A stretch of 64,000 nt of DNA from Ralstonia pickettii (GCF_016466415.2 NZ_CP066771.1:186001-250000), one strand, 5' to 3'. Positions 34,948-44,669 are shown, numbered from the stretch's first letter. The notes: generated by a model not told the origin, from the letters alone. Translations and numbers: made by a program.

Positions 34948-35460
34948 TCAGGGGAAGGCCGGCATGGCCGTGTCTTCGCCGCTGAAGCGGCCTTCGGGAT
35001 GCGTCTTCTGCAGCAGCGCGCGAATCTCGCTCACGCGCGAGCGCGGCACATCGACCATCAGCAGGATCTGCCCATCCTCCACTGCTTGCTTGAACGGCTT
35101 CAGGCGGCTGTTCGGCACCGAACTGCCGATCATGCTTGAAGCCCACGCGCCAAACAGCGCCCCCACCACGGTCGTAATGCCGACCATGCCCCACTGTGGC
35201 CCTTCGCCGATGACCGGGAAGAGAGCGGCCACGATGCCGGCCAGCACACCCGCACCTCCGCCGATCACCAGCCCGTTCTGGGTGGCATGGACGATGTCGG
35301 AGGTCTGGAGGATGTTGGCTTCGTGCAGGCCGGTGAGATCGATGCCGGGCTTGGAGACGAAGTGGATGTGGCGCTCGGTGATGCGCGCCAGCAGGAGGTC
35401 GTTCATCACGCGCCGGGCGCTGGCGACGTCCGGCATCAGGAAGTAGAGGCGATGCTGCAT
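34948..35460 (-). CDS. DUF1269-like membrane protein
   Basis: This 170-residue protein has two cytosolic alpha/beta parts around a glycine-rich hairpin of hydrophobic segments (VIGGGAGVLAGIVAALFPVIG and MVGITTVVGALFGAWAS). The N-terminal MQHRLYFLMPDVASARRVMNDLL and C-terminal MVDVPRSRVSEIRALLQKTHPEG resemble DUF1269-type stress membrane proteins. It is a single-gene unit with its own terminator. The name is tentative and function unknown. Confidence 0.7.
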   Translation of the reverse strand: MQHRLYFLMPDVASARRVMNDLLLARITERHIHFVSKPGIDLTGLHEANILQTSDIVHATQNGLVIGGGAGVLAGIVAALFPVIGEGPQWGMVGITTVVGALFGAWASSMIGSSVPNSRLKPFKQAVEDGQILLMVDVPRSRVSEIRALLQKTHPEGRFSGEDTAMPAFP

Positions 35461-35627
35461 GATCTTCTCCTCAAGCGCGGCTGCGCGTGCGTCTTAAGGA
35501 CGTTCTAGATCAGTTCGCCAGCCGCAACAAGGCGGCACATCGATCTTTTCGCTGTGCGCTGCAGCAGGGGTGCCGAGGTCCGCACAGCGGCTTTCTGGAT
35601 GCGCACCCGGCGCAACACCGGCGCGGC

Positions 35628-35885
35628 TTACTGGTCAGCCGGGGTAGCTGACTTGAGTTGCGCTTCCAGTGCGGCCACGCGGGTTTCCAATTCTTCCAGG
35701 CGCGCACGCGTACGTGCCAGAACTTGCGATTGCACGTCGAATTCCTCGCGCGTGACCAGATCGAGCTTGGCGAAGCCCTGGGTCATCATCGCGCGGACGT
35801 TCTTCTCGATATCAGCCGCCGGCGAGTTGCGCAGGGCTTCGCTGACGCGGTTCTGGAAGTCGGAAAAGAGATCGGTCGGTTTCAT
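35628..35885 (-). CDS. ubiK: UbiK-family ubiquinone biosynthesis accessory factor
   Basis: This 85-residue protein has the BMFP/UbiK layout: an N-terminal amphipathic helix (DLFSDFQNRVSEALRNSPAADIEKNVRAMMTQGFAKLDLVTREEFDVQ) and a C-terminal coiled coil (RARLEELETRVAALEAQL). UbiK works with UbiJ in the lipid-bound aerobic ubiquinone assembly (family knowledge). ATG 35885 gives the typical length; the upstream frame has no coding look. The usual Betaproteobacterial neighbour glnK-amtB lies divergently, about 1.4 kb to the right. Confidence 0.88.
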   Translation of the reverse strand: MKPTDLFSDFQNRVSEALRNSPAADIEKNVRAMMTQGFAKLDLVTREEFDVQSQVLARTRARLEELETRVAALEAQLKSATPADQ

Positions 35886-36283
35886 GTCGTTTGCTCCATG
35901 GGTCGTGCTCTCTGCGCCAAGCCGGTGCATGCACCGCGGCTGTGCGTTGAAATTGCTGTGTCGTGGTGCGAAGGCCTGCGTCTGGCGCGTGGTTTCGGTG
36001 CTGCCGGCTGCGATGGTACCGGCTGAGCGCTCTGAACGGCACACCTTGCGTCAAATCTCGCTGCGATGCGGCATTGGAGGAGTCATACAAACGGGGACAG
36101 AACTGGTCGCCTGAGCTCCCGTGCCGCACCGCACGCGCCACTGCATAAGGCTGAAATCACTCTATCACATGGTTTTTATCGCGCTATGACGGCGTAGGCC
36201 GCCATGGCATGAACCCGCCTGCGGCAACTGTTCGCGGGCAGCAGGTGGTGTCGGGCGTGACCCGTCCCCAATTTCCTCCGCTT
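35886..36283. other. Intergenic region between ubiK and torF
   Basis: About 400 bases without a recognisable gene. The ORFs through it are Arg/Cys-rich antisense or chance frames. The promoter of ubiK should lie near its left end, but I see no convincing -35/-10 pair. Confidence 0.5.
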
Positions 36284-36299
36284 TTGTGCCATGGCGCAA
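36284..36299 (+). promoter_or_regulatory. Candidate NtrC-binding inverted repeat
   Basis: TTGTGCC-AT-GGCGCAA is a near-perfect inverted repeat resembling the GCAC/GTGC-type half-sites of NtrC. It lies about 47 bases before the -24/-12 element. Only one site is seen, and identity with NtrC is inferred from the gene context. Confidence 0.45.
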
Positions 36300-36345
36300 G
36301 GCGACGCCGTAACCGAAGACACCCTCCAATCCGTCGACATCGACA

Positions 36346-36361
36346 TGGCATGACAGTTGCA
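36346..36361 (+). promoter_or_regulatory. Sigma-54 promoter of torF-glnK-amtB
   Basis: TGGCATGACAGTTGCA has GG (36347-36348) and GC (36359-36360) separated by exactly ten bases, 59 bases before the torF ATG. Nitrogen-limitation control of glnK-amtB by NtrC and sigma-54 is standard in proteobacteria. Confidence 0.85.
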
Positions 36362-36419
36362 GAACTGGTGCGATTTTTTTTCCATTGCCGTTGCGACTTT
36401 CTAAAGGGGGAGAGCCGTT

Positions 36420-37620
<1,201 letters not shown>

Positions 37621-37650
37621 GCCCCAATCCGCCAAGGAAGAGGTCAAAAC

Positions 37651-39198
37651 ATGAAAACCTGGTTCACACGATTCCTGACGGCTGGGGCCGTCGCTGCCGT
37701 GCTCGCAGGCGCCGTGATCTCGGCGCCGGCCGCTGCACAGGACAAGCCAGCGGCTGAAGCTTCGGCGCCGGTTGCCGCGGTCGCCGCTTCCGAGCCGGCC
37801 GCTGCCGCACCGGCAGCCGCAGCTGCGGCTGCAGCCCCCGCCGCCGCAGCTGCTCCAGCTGCCGCTGCGCCCGCCGCTGCTGCGCCCGTCCCCAACAAGG
37901 GCGACACGGCGTGGCTGCTGGTCTCCACCGCCTTCGTCATCCTGATGACGCTGCCGGGTCTGGCGCTGTTCTACGGCGGCCTGGTGCGCAAGAAGAACAT
38001 GCTGTCGGTGCTGATGCAGTGCATGGGCATCTTCTCGCTCATCATCATCCTGTGGGCCATCTACGGCTACAGCTTTGCGTTTACCGAGGGCAACGCGTTC
38101 TTCGGCGGGCTGGATCGCCTGTTCCTGAAGGGTCTGACGCCCGATTCGGTTGCCGCCACCTTCAGCAAGGGCGTGGTGGTGCCGGAATACGCGTACTTCG
38201 CCTTCCAAGGCGCGTTTGCGGCGATTACCTGCGCGCTGATCATCGGTGCTTTCGCCGAGCGTGCGAAGTTCTCGGCCGTGCTGTTGTTCGTGGTGCTGTG
38301 GTTCACCTTCAGCTACGTGCCGATCGCACACATGGTCTGGTTCTGGCCGGGTCCGGACGGCTTTACCGACGCCAAGGCGGCCGAGGTGATGACGGCCAAG
38401 TCTGGCTGGCTGTTCCAGAAGGGCGCGCTGGACTTTGCCGGCGGTACCGTGGTGCACATCAATGCCGCTGTAGCGGGCCTGGTGGGCGCCTTCCTGTTCG
38501 GCAAGCGCATCGGCTTTGGCCGTGAGGCGCTCAAGCCGCACAGCCTGACGCTGACCATGGTCGGTGCCTCGCTGCTGTGGTTCGGCTGGTTCGGCTTCAA
38601 CGCCGGTTCGGCTCTGGAAGCCAACGGCAGCGCCGCGCTGGCCTTCGTCAACACGCTGCTGGCGACCGCCGCTGCGGTGCTGTCGTGGAGCTTCGGCGAG
38701 TGGTTCGGCAAGAGCAAGCCTTCGATGCTGGGTGCTGCATCGGGTGCCGTGGCTGGCCTGGTCGCCATCACCCCGGCCGCCGGCTTTGTCGGCCCGATGG
38801 GTTCGATCGCGCTCGGCATCATCGCCGGCCTGCTGTGCCTGTGGGGCGTCAATGGTCTCAAGCGCATGCTGGGCATGGACGACACGCTGGACGTGTTCGG
38901 TGTGCACGGCGTGGGCGGTATCCTCGGGGCGCTGTTGACTGGCGTCTTCGCGGCGCCGAGCCTGGGCGGCACCGGCATCTACGACTATGTCGCCAACAAG
39001 GTAGTCGACGATTACTCGATCGGCGGCCAGCTGTGGATCCAGTTCCAGGGCGTGGCGACCACGGTCATCTGGTCCGCAGTGGTGGCGTTTATCTCGTACA
39101 AGATCGTCGATGCCATTGTTGGCCTGCGCGTGCCGGAAGAAGAGGAGCGCGAGGGTCTGGACATCACGTCCCACGGCGAAACTGCCTACGAAGACTGA
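37651..39198 (+). CDS. amtB: Ammonium transporter AmtB
   Basis: This 515-residue transporter has an N-terminal signal (MKTWFTRFLTAGAVAAVLAGAVISAPAAA), then an unusual Ala/Pro-rich spacer of about 55 residues (codons 33-88), then the 11-helix Amt core starting at NKGDTAWLLVSTAFV. Core features include LPGLALFYGGLVRKKN, the pore-lining histidines in FAGGTVVHINAA and VFGVHGVGGILGA, and the C-terminal GLD-tail with EREGLDITSHGETAY. The spacer would lie on the periplasmic side. It completes the torF-glnK-amtB unit and ends in a terminator. Confidence 0.96.
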   Translation: MKTWFTRFLTAGAVAAVLAGAVISAPAAAQDKPAAEASAPVAAVAASEPAAAAPAAAAAAAAPAAAAAPAAAAPAAAAPVPNKGDTAWLLVSTAFVILMTLPGLALFYGGLVRKKNMLSVLMQCMGIFSLIIILWAIYGYSFAFTEGNAFFGGLDRLFLKGLTPDSVAATFSKGVVVPEYAYFAFQGAFAAITCALIIGAFAERAKFSAVLLFVVLWFTFSYVPIAHMVWFWPGPDGFTDAKAAEVMTAKSGWLFQKGALDFAGGTVVHINAAVAGLVGAFLFGKRIGFGREALKPHSLTLTMVGASLLWFGWFGFNAGSALEANGSAALAFVNTLLATAAAVLSWSFGEWFGKSKPSMLGAASGAVAGLVAITPAAGFVGPMGSIALGIIAGLLCLWGVNGLKRMLGMDDTLDVFGVHGVGGILGALLTGVFAAPSLGGTGIYDYVANKVVDDYSIGGQLWIQFQGVATTVIWSAVVAFISYKIVDAIVGLRVPEEEEREGLDITSHGETAYED

Positions 39199-39221
39199 TC
39201 GTCTGCGTCATCCCGCAAAAG

Positions 39222-39246
39222 ACCCGGCCGCGCGCCGGGTTTTTTG
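39222..39246 (+). terminator. Rho-independent terminator after amtB
   Basis: ACCCGGC-CGCGC-GCCGGGT is followed by TTTTTTG, 24 bases after the amtB stop. Confidence 0.9.
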
Positions 39247-39567
39247 TGTCGCCCCCCCCCCTGAGCCGGACGTCCTTAAGTCCGATGTAAAAAACCTTCA
39301 ATTGCCTCTCGTTATGCGGGCGCTTACATTGCAGACGTGGTTTCCTCCACCTGCAGAACGCTCCCCGTATCTGTCAGGCTATTCCCTAAGCGCGGCAGCC
39401 CCGCGCTTTTTTTTGTCCGCTTTTTTGTGTGGCCTGCTGCACTGCCCCACCGCGCCTCTTGCGAATCCTCTTTCCTGACCGCATATCGATAGCCCGCTGT
39501 CGTCTGCAAGCTATTGCCTGTTCCTCTACAATTGGAGTGGGCGATAAATAACATCAATAGGAAGGGT
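39247..39567. other. amtB-gshA intergenic region
   Basis: No protein gene is seen. The stretch holds a run of ten C residues (39252-39261), a CGGAC/GTCCG hairpin (39267-39284), the small-RNA candidate listed separately, and a TACAAT hexamer (39527-39532) that could be the -10 of gshA, without a good -35. Confidence 0.5.
39325..39412 (+). ncRNA. Candidate small RNA between amtB and gshA
   Basis: TTGCCT (39302-39307) and TACATT (39325-39330) are spaced 17 bases apart and could start an RNA near 39337. The RNA would end at GCGCGG-CAGCC-CCGCGC with nine T residues (39390-39412), giving about 75 nucleotides. Near its 5' end GTGG-TTTCCT-CCAC forms a small hairpin that presents UUUCCU, complementary to Shine-Dalgarno sequences. 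It could instead be an attenuated gshA leader. No known RNA family is recognised. Confidence 0.4.
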
Positions 39568-40863
39568 ATGGTTCCGCACTTGATCACCGCGCTGAACGGG
39601 CCGCTGCTTGAGCTCGAGCAGAAGATTCTTGACGCCACGCCCGCCATCGAACGCTGGTTCCGCCTGGAGTGGCAGGAGCACACGCCCCCGTTCTACTGTT
39701 CCGTCGATTTGCGCAACGCCGGCTTCAAGCTGGCGCCGGTCGACACCAACCTGTTCCCGGGTGGCTTCAACAACCTCGCGCCTGAGATGCTGCCCCTGGC
39801 CGTGCAGGCCGCCATGGCCGCTATCGAGAAGATCTGCCCGGATGCCAAGAACCTCCTGCTGATCCCGGAGCGCCACACGCGCAACATGTTCTATCTGCAG
39901 AACGTGGCGCGCCTATCGCAGATCATGCGCCAAGCGGGGCTGAATGTGCGTCTCGGATCGCTTTCCGAAGACATCACCGAGCCGACCCCGATCGATCTGC
40001 CCGATGGACAGCGCCTGGTGGTCGAACCGATCAAGCGCATCGGCACCAAGGGCCGTCGCTTGGGCATGGAAGACTTCGATCCGTGCTCTATCCTGCTGAA
40101 CAACGATCTGTCAGCCGGCGTGCCGCCCATCCTCGAGAACATCAACGAGCAATATCTGCTGCCGCCACTCCATGCCGGCTGGTCGCAGCGCCGCAAGACC
40201 AACCACTTTGCCGCCTATGACGAAGTGGCCAAGAAGTTTGCCAAGCTGATCGACATCGACCCGTGGATGGTCAACCCGTACTTCACCAAATGCAGCGGAC
40301 TGGACTTCCATGAGCGCGCCGGCGAGGAAGAACTCGCCCACGCGGTCGAGACGGTGCTGAAGAAAACCGCCAAGAAGTACAAGGAATATGGCGTGACCGA
40401 GACCCCCTACGTGGTGGTCAAGGCCGACGCCGGCACCTATGGCATGGGCGTGATGACCGTGCGCGATCCGTCCGAGGTCAAGGGCCTCAACCGGAAGGAG
40501 CGCAACAAGATGAGCGTGGTCAAGGAGGGCCTGGAGGTCTCCGAAGTGATCGTGCAGGAAGGCGTGCACACCTTCGAGAAGATCAACGAAGCTGTGGCCG
40601 AGCCCGTCGTATACATGATCGACCGCTATGTGGTGGGTGGTTTCTACCGGGTTCACACGGGCCGCGGCGTGGACGAGAATCTCAATGCGCCAGGCATGCA
40701 TTTCGTGCCGCTGCCGTTTGCGTCGAATTCGCTGCCGGACAGCCATGCCAAGCCGGGCGCCGGCGAGCCGAACCGCTTCTATATGTACGGCGTCGTGGCG
40801 CGCTTGGCGCTGTTGGCTGCATCGCTCGAGCTTGAGAAGACCGACCCGAACCCGCTGATCTGA
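39568..40863 (+). CDS. gshA: Glutamate--cysteine ligase, proteobacterial type
   Basis: This 431-residue enzyme makes gamma-glutamylcysteine, the first step of glutathione synthesis. It belongs to the ATP-grasp-like proteobacterial type unrelated to E. coli GshA; recognisable blocks are FYCSVDLRNAGFKLAPVDTNLFPGGFNNL, YVVVKADAGTYGMGVMTV and VVGGFYRVHTGRGVDENLNAPGMHFV. ATG 39568 (MVPHLITAL) is preceded by AGGAAGGG; the upstream TTG frame would precede the candidate -10. gshB follows 32 bases later. Confidence 0.94.
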   Translation: MVPHLITALNGPLLELEQKILDATPAIERWFRLEWQEHTPPFYCSVDLRNAGFKLAPVDTNLFPGGFNNLAPEMLPLAVQAAMAAIEKICPDAKNLLLIPERHTRNMFYLQNVARLSQIMRQAGLNVRLGSLSEDITEPTPIDLPDGQRLVVEPIKRIGTKGRRLGMEDFDPCSILLNNDLSAGVPPILENINEQYLLPPLHAGWSQRRKTNHFAAYDEVAKKFAKLIDIDPWMVNPYFTKCSGLDFHERAGEEELAHAVETVLKKTAKKYKEYGVTETPYVVVKADAGTYGMGVMTVRDPSEVKGLNRKERNKMSVVKEGLEVSEVIVQEGVHTFEKINEAVAEPVVYMIDRYVVGGFYRVHTGRGVDENLNAPGMHFVPLPFASNSLPDSHAKPGAGEPNRFYMYGVVARLALLAASLELEKTDPNPLI

Positions 40864-40895
40864 TCGGCTGTATCCCCGCTGCAGAAGGAACCGCC

Positions 40896-41867
40896 ATGCG
40901 CATCCTGTTCATCGTCGATCCGCTGTCGACGTTCAAGACCTACAAGGATTCCACCTTCGCGATGATGCGTGAGGCGGCGGCGCGCGGCTATGCCATCTAC
41001 ACGTGCCTGCAGTCGCAGCTCACGTTGGCGAACAACGTGGTCGAAACCGTTGCCACGCCGATCGCACTGACCGGCGACGAGGACGACTGGTACCGCGCCG
41101 GCGATGCGCGCCTGCTGCCGCTCACCGGCTTTGACGCCGTGCTGATGCGCAAGGACCCCCCATTCGACATGGAGTACGTCACCAGCACGTGGCTGCTGGA
41201 GATTGCCGAGCGGCAGGGCGCGCGTGTGTTCAACAAGCCGCAGGCGATTCGTGACCATTCGGAGAAGCTCGCCATCGCGCAGTTCCGCGAGTTCACCGTG
41301 CCGACCATCGTGTCCCGCGATGCCAAGCGTCTGCGCGAATTCCACGCCGAGCAGGGCGACGTCATCTTCAAGCCGCTCGACGGCATGGGCGGTGCGGGCA
41401 TCTTCCGCGTGGGACCGGATGGTCTGAACCTCGGGGCTGTGATCGAGTCGCTGACCGACAACGGCGCGCGCACGATCATGGCGCAGCAGTACATTCCGGC
41501 GATCCGTGAGGGGGACAAACGCATTCTCCTGATCGGCGGGTCGCCGGTGCCGCATTCGCTGGCGCGGGTGCCGATGGCGGGCGAGGTACGTGGCAATCTG
41601 GCGGCGGGCGGTACGGGCAGGGCCCAGCCGCTGTCTGAGCGCGATCAGGTGATCGCACACGCACTTGCGCCCGTGCTGTGGCAGCGTGGTCTGCTGCTCG
41701 TCGGCCTGGATGTTATTGGGGATTACCTCACCGAGGTGAACGTCACCAGCCCGACGTGTTTCCAGGAGATCACGCAGCAGACGGGCTTCAATGTGGCCGG
41801 AATGTTCATCGACGCGCTCGAGCGCGCCGCAGGCAAGAGCAGCGGATTGGGCCGCAAGCCGGCCTGA
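40896..41867 (+). CDS. gshB: Glutathione synthetase
   Basis: This 323-residue ATP-grasp enzyme adds glycine to gamma-glutamylcysteine. It contains MRILFIVDPLSTFKTYKDSTFAMM, the conserved VLMRKDPPFDMEY, the ATP-binding VIFKPLDGMGGAGIFRV and EVNVTSPTCFQEI. Length and N-terminus fit the family. It is part of an apparent gshA-gshB-EIIA-ptsH-ptsI run, so glutathione synthesis and PTS signalling may share transcripts. Confidence 0.97.
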   Translation: MRILFIVDPLSTFKTYKDSTFAMMREAAARGYAIYTCLQSQLTLANNVVETVATPIALTGDEDDWYRAGDARLLPLTGFDAVLMRKDPPFDMEYVTSTWLLEIAERQGARVFNKPQAIRDHSEKLAIAQFREFTVPTIVSRDAKRLREFHAEQGDVIFKPLDGMGGAGIFRVGPDGLNLGAVIESLTDNGARTIMAQQYIPAIREGDKRILLIGGSPVPHSLARVPMAGEVRGNLAAGGTGRAQPLSERDQVIAHALAPVLWQRGLLLVGLDVIGDYLTEVNVTSPTCFQEITQQTGFNVAGMFIDALERAAGKSSGLGRKPA

Positions 41868-41985
41868 CATGGCGGCGCGCCCCACCGCCGAGGGTCCTCC
41901 ACAAGGGGGAGATTCGGTGCGCGGGCCGGCAATCCCGCCAAATGGCCCTGATACAATCGGCGTTACTCCGATTCGCTTTTCAATC

Positions 41986-42441
41986 ATGGCAGGGATTCTG
42001 ATCATCGCTCATGCGCCGCTGGCCAGCGCACTGCGCGATTGCGCTGCACACGTCTATTGCGGACAGCCTGAAGGGCTGGGCGCAATCGATGTCCTGCCCG
42101 ATGCCGAGCCGGCTGCCGTGCTGGCCCAGGCGCGCGACAAGCTCGCCGAACTCATTGAAGCCAACGGCGCGCTGGTGCTGACCGACATCTTCGGGGCCAC
42201 GCCCGCCAATATCGCCTCGCGCCTGGCTGATCCGGGCCGCGTGCGCGTGCTGGCCGGCGTGAACCTGCCGATGCTTGTGCGCGCCATCTGCTATCGCTCC
42301 GAAAAACTCGAACAACTTGCCGCCAAGGCCCTGGCCGGCGGCGCGCAAGGCGTACTGCAGGTCGGCTCGACAGCCGTTCAGAACCAGGTTGCCAACCATC
42401 CGGACAAATATGCTGCAGAGGGATATCACCATCATCAATAA
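41986..42441 (+). CDS. PTS system EIIA component (mannose family)
   Basis: This 151-residue protein has the EIIA(Man) fold with phospho-acceptor His9 in IIAHAPLA, TDIFGATPANIASRL and the C-terminal helix region. A TACAAT hexamer at 41952-41957 lies 34 bases before the ATG and may be its own -10. No EIIB, EIIC or EIID gene is near, so it probably serves regulation rather than sugar import, as in other Betaproteobacteria. ptsH begins inside its last codons. Confidence 0.9.
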   Translation: MAGILIIAHAPLASALRDCAAHVYCGQPEGLGAIDVLPDAEPAAVLAQARDKLAELIEANGALVLTDIFGATPANIASRLADPGRVRVLAGVNLPMLVRAICYRSEKLEQLAAKALAGGAQGVLQVGSTAVQNQVANHPDKYAAEGYHHHQ

Positions 42442-42679
42442 GCTCGGGCTGCACGCCCGCGCTTCCGCCAAACTTACGCAGCTCGCCAGCAAGTTCGACA
42501 GCCAGATCAAGATGTCGCGCAACGGTCGTCAGGTCGACGCCAAGAGCATCATGGGCGTGATGATGCTTGCCGCGGGCATCGGCTCCACCGTCACGCTGGA
42601 GATCGACGGCCCTGACGAGCACGACGCCATGGATGGCTTGGTCGCGCTCATCAACGATCGCTTCGGCGAAGGCGAATAA
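42410..42679 (+). CDS. ptsH: Phosphocarrier protein HPr
   Basis: This 89-residue protein has the Enzyme I-dependent site His15 (NKLGLHARASAKL) and the regulatory Ser46 in AKSIMGVMMLAA. The ATG at 42410 overlaps the EIIA gene by 32 bases, giving MLQRDITIINKLG. HPr Ser46 is a target of HPr kinase in Betaproteobacteria (family knowledge). Confidence 0.95.
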   Translation: MLQRDITIINKLGLHARASAKLTQLASKFDSQIKMSRNGRQVDAKSIMGVMMLAAGIGSTVTLEIDGPDEHDAMDGLVALINDRFGEGE

Positions 42680-42724
42680 AGCGCCCGACGCACTCCACTT
42701 CAACGCCCGCTCCGGCCAGCGTCT

Positions 42725-44476
42725 ATGCCTTTTACCCTGCACGGTATTCCGGTCTCGCGCGGCATCTCTATCGGCCGCGCCCACATGCTGGCGCGCGCGG
42801 CGCTCGATGTGTCGCACTACCTGGTCGACGAAGACAAGCTTGACGCCGAGGTCGAGCGCTTGCGCAGTGCCCGCGCCACCGTGCGCTCCGAACTGGCCGC
42901 ACTCAAGCGCGACCTCCCGAGCGATGTGCCCGAAGAGATGGGCGCCTTCCTCGACGTGCACGCGATGATTCTGGATGACGCGTTGCTCTCGCAGGTGCCC
43001 GAGACTTTGATTCGCCAACGGCGGTACAACGCAGAGTGGGCGCTCACCACGCAGCTTGAAGAGCTGATCCGCCAGTTCGGTGAAATCGAAGACGAATACC
43101 TGCGCGAGCGCAAGGCTGACATCGAGCAAGTGGTCGAGCGCATTCTGAAGGTGCTGGCTGGCGCGCCCGCGCTGGCACCCGCGCCGGTCGCGGTCGGCTG
43201 CGATCCGGATGCCGGCATGATCGTTGTCGCACACGATATTGCGCCGGCCGACATGCTGCAGTTCCGCGGCCAGACCTTCGCCGGCTTCGTCACCGACCTG
43301 GGCGGCCGCACCTCGCACACCGCCATCGTGGCGCGTAGCCTCGACATTCCGGCGGCGGTAGGTGTGCATAACGCGAGTACGCTGATTCGTCAGGACGACA
43401 TCGTCGTCATCGACGGCGACAACGGCATCGTCATCGTCGATCCGAGCACGTCCATCCTGGAGGAATACCGGCATCGCCGCAGCGAAGGCGAGCTGCAGAA
43501 GAAGCGCCTGGAGCGCCTGCGTCATACGCCCACCGTCACGCTCGACGGTACCCAGATCGACCTGCAGGCCAACATCGAGATGCCCGAAGATGCGGCAGCC
43601 GCTGTCAAAGCCGGCGCCGTGGGCGTGGGCCTGTTCCGCTCCGAATTCCTCTTCATGAACCGTCGCGGCGCGCTGCCCGATGAGGAAGAGCAGTTCCGTG
43701 CGTACCGTACCGCCGTCGAGTCGATGATGGGCCTGCCCGTCACGATCCGCACCATCGACATTGGTGCCGACAAGCCGCTGGACATCCGCGACGACGTGTT
43801 CGAGACCGCGCCCAATCCGGCGCTGGGTTTGCGCGCGATTCGCTGGTCGCTGTCAGAGCCGGCGATGTTCCTGACGCAGTTGCGCGCGCTGCTGCGGGCG
43901 TCGGCATTTGGGCCGATCAAGATTCTCGTGCCGATGTTGGCGCACGCCCGCGAAATCGACCAAACGCTGGAATTGCTGGCACGCGCCAAGGCTTCGCTCG
44001 ACGCCGACGGCTTGGCCTACGATCCGGGCATCAAAGTAGGCGCCATGATCGAGATTCCGGCCGCCGTGCTGATCCTGCCGGTGTTCCTGCGCCGCATGGA
44101 TTTTCTCTCGATCGGCACGAACGACCTGATCCAATACACGCTCGCCATCGACCGTGCCGACAACGCCGTCGCGCATCTGTACGACCCGCTGCACCCGGCG
44201 GTGCTGCAATTGATCGCGCGCACCATCCGCGAAGCGCATCAGGCGGGTAAGCCCGTTTCCGTGTGCGGCGAGATGGCGGGCGATGCTTCCATGACGCGCC
44301 TGCTGCTCGGCATGGGCCTCACCGAGTTTTCCATGCATCCGTCGCAGTTGCTGAGCGTCAAGCAGCAGATCTTGCGCTCAGACCGCCCGCGCTTGATGCG
44401 CGAGGCCGACCGCCTGCTGCACGCCTGCGAGCCGGCCGAAATCGAAGAGGCGCTCGGCGCGCTGGCGCGGGCCTGA
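42725..44476 (+). CDS. ptsI: PTS Enzyme I (phosphoenolpyruvate--protein phosphotransferase)
   Basis: This 583-residue Enzyme I transfers phosphate from phosphoenolpyruvate to HPr. It shows the HPr-binding N-domain (ISIGRAHMLARA), the phospho-histidine His198 in GGRTSHTAIVARSLDIPA, the PEP-binding VGLFRSEFLFM and the catalytic CGEMAGD with DFLSIGTNDLIQYT. All expected motifs are intact. It is the last gene of the gshA-ptsI run. Confidence 0.97.
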   Translation: MPFTLHGIPVSRGISIGRAHMLARAALDVSHYLVDEDKLDAEVERLRSARATVRSELAALKRDLPSDVPEEMGAFLDVHAMILDDALLSQVPETLIRQRRYNAEWALTTQLEELIRQFGEIEDEYLRERKADIEQVVERILKVLAGAPALAPAPVAVGCDPDAGMIVVAHDIAPADMLQFRGQTFAGFVTDLGGRTSHTAIVARSLDIPAAVGVHNASTLIRQDDIVVIDGDNGIVIVDPSTSILEEYRHRRSEGELQKKRLERLRHTPTVTLDGTQIDLQANIEMPEDAAAAVKAGAVGVGLFRSEFLFMNRRGALPDEEEQFRAYRTAVESMMGLPVTIRTIDIGADKPLDIRDDVFETAPNPALGLRAIRWSLSEPAMFLTQLRALLRASAFGPIKILVPMLAHAREIDQTLELLARAKASLDADGLAYDPGIKVGAMIEIPAAVLILPVFLRRMDFLSIGTNDLIQYTLAIDRADNAVAHLYDPLHPAVLQLIARTIREAHQAGKPVSVCGEMAGDASMTRLLLGMGLTEFSMHPSQLLSVKQQILRSDRPRLMREADRLLHACEPAEIEEALGALARA

Positions 44477-44634
44477 CCTGCGTTCGTTCTCAGCGTCGGG
44501 CGCACCCAGTGTCGCACCCGCGCATCGGCTTACCTAGGTTGAAGACCCTCTCTAAGTGATTGAAATTGCACGTCTTTCTTAGCAAAGACAGCTCGCGTGC
44601 ACTTGCATGACCCTCCCCGCGGAATGGGGTCGAA

Positions 44635-44669
44635 CAAGAATTGTTCTCATTTCGATTCTCTGTTATTCT
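44635..44669 (+). promoter_or_regulatory. Fur-like site and promoter of bfd
   Basis: CAAGAATTGTTCTCATTTCG (44635-44654) resembles a Fur box (complement core ATGAGAACAATTCT). TTGTTC (44641-44646) within it and TATTCT (44664-44669), 17 bases apart, could be the -35/-10. Iron-repressed bfd is the usual pattern. Confidence 0.5.
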
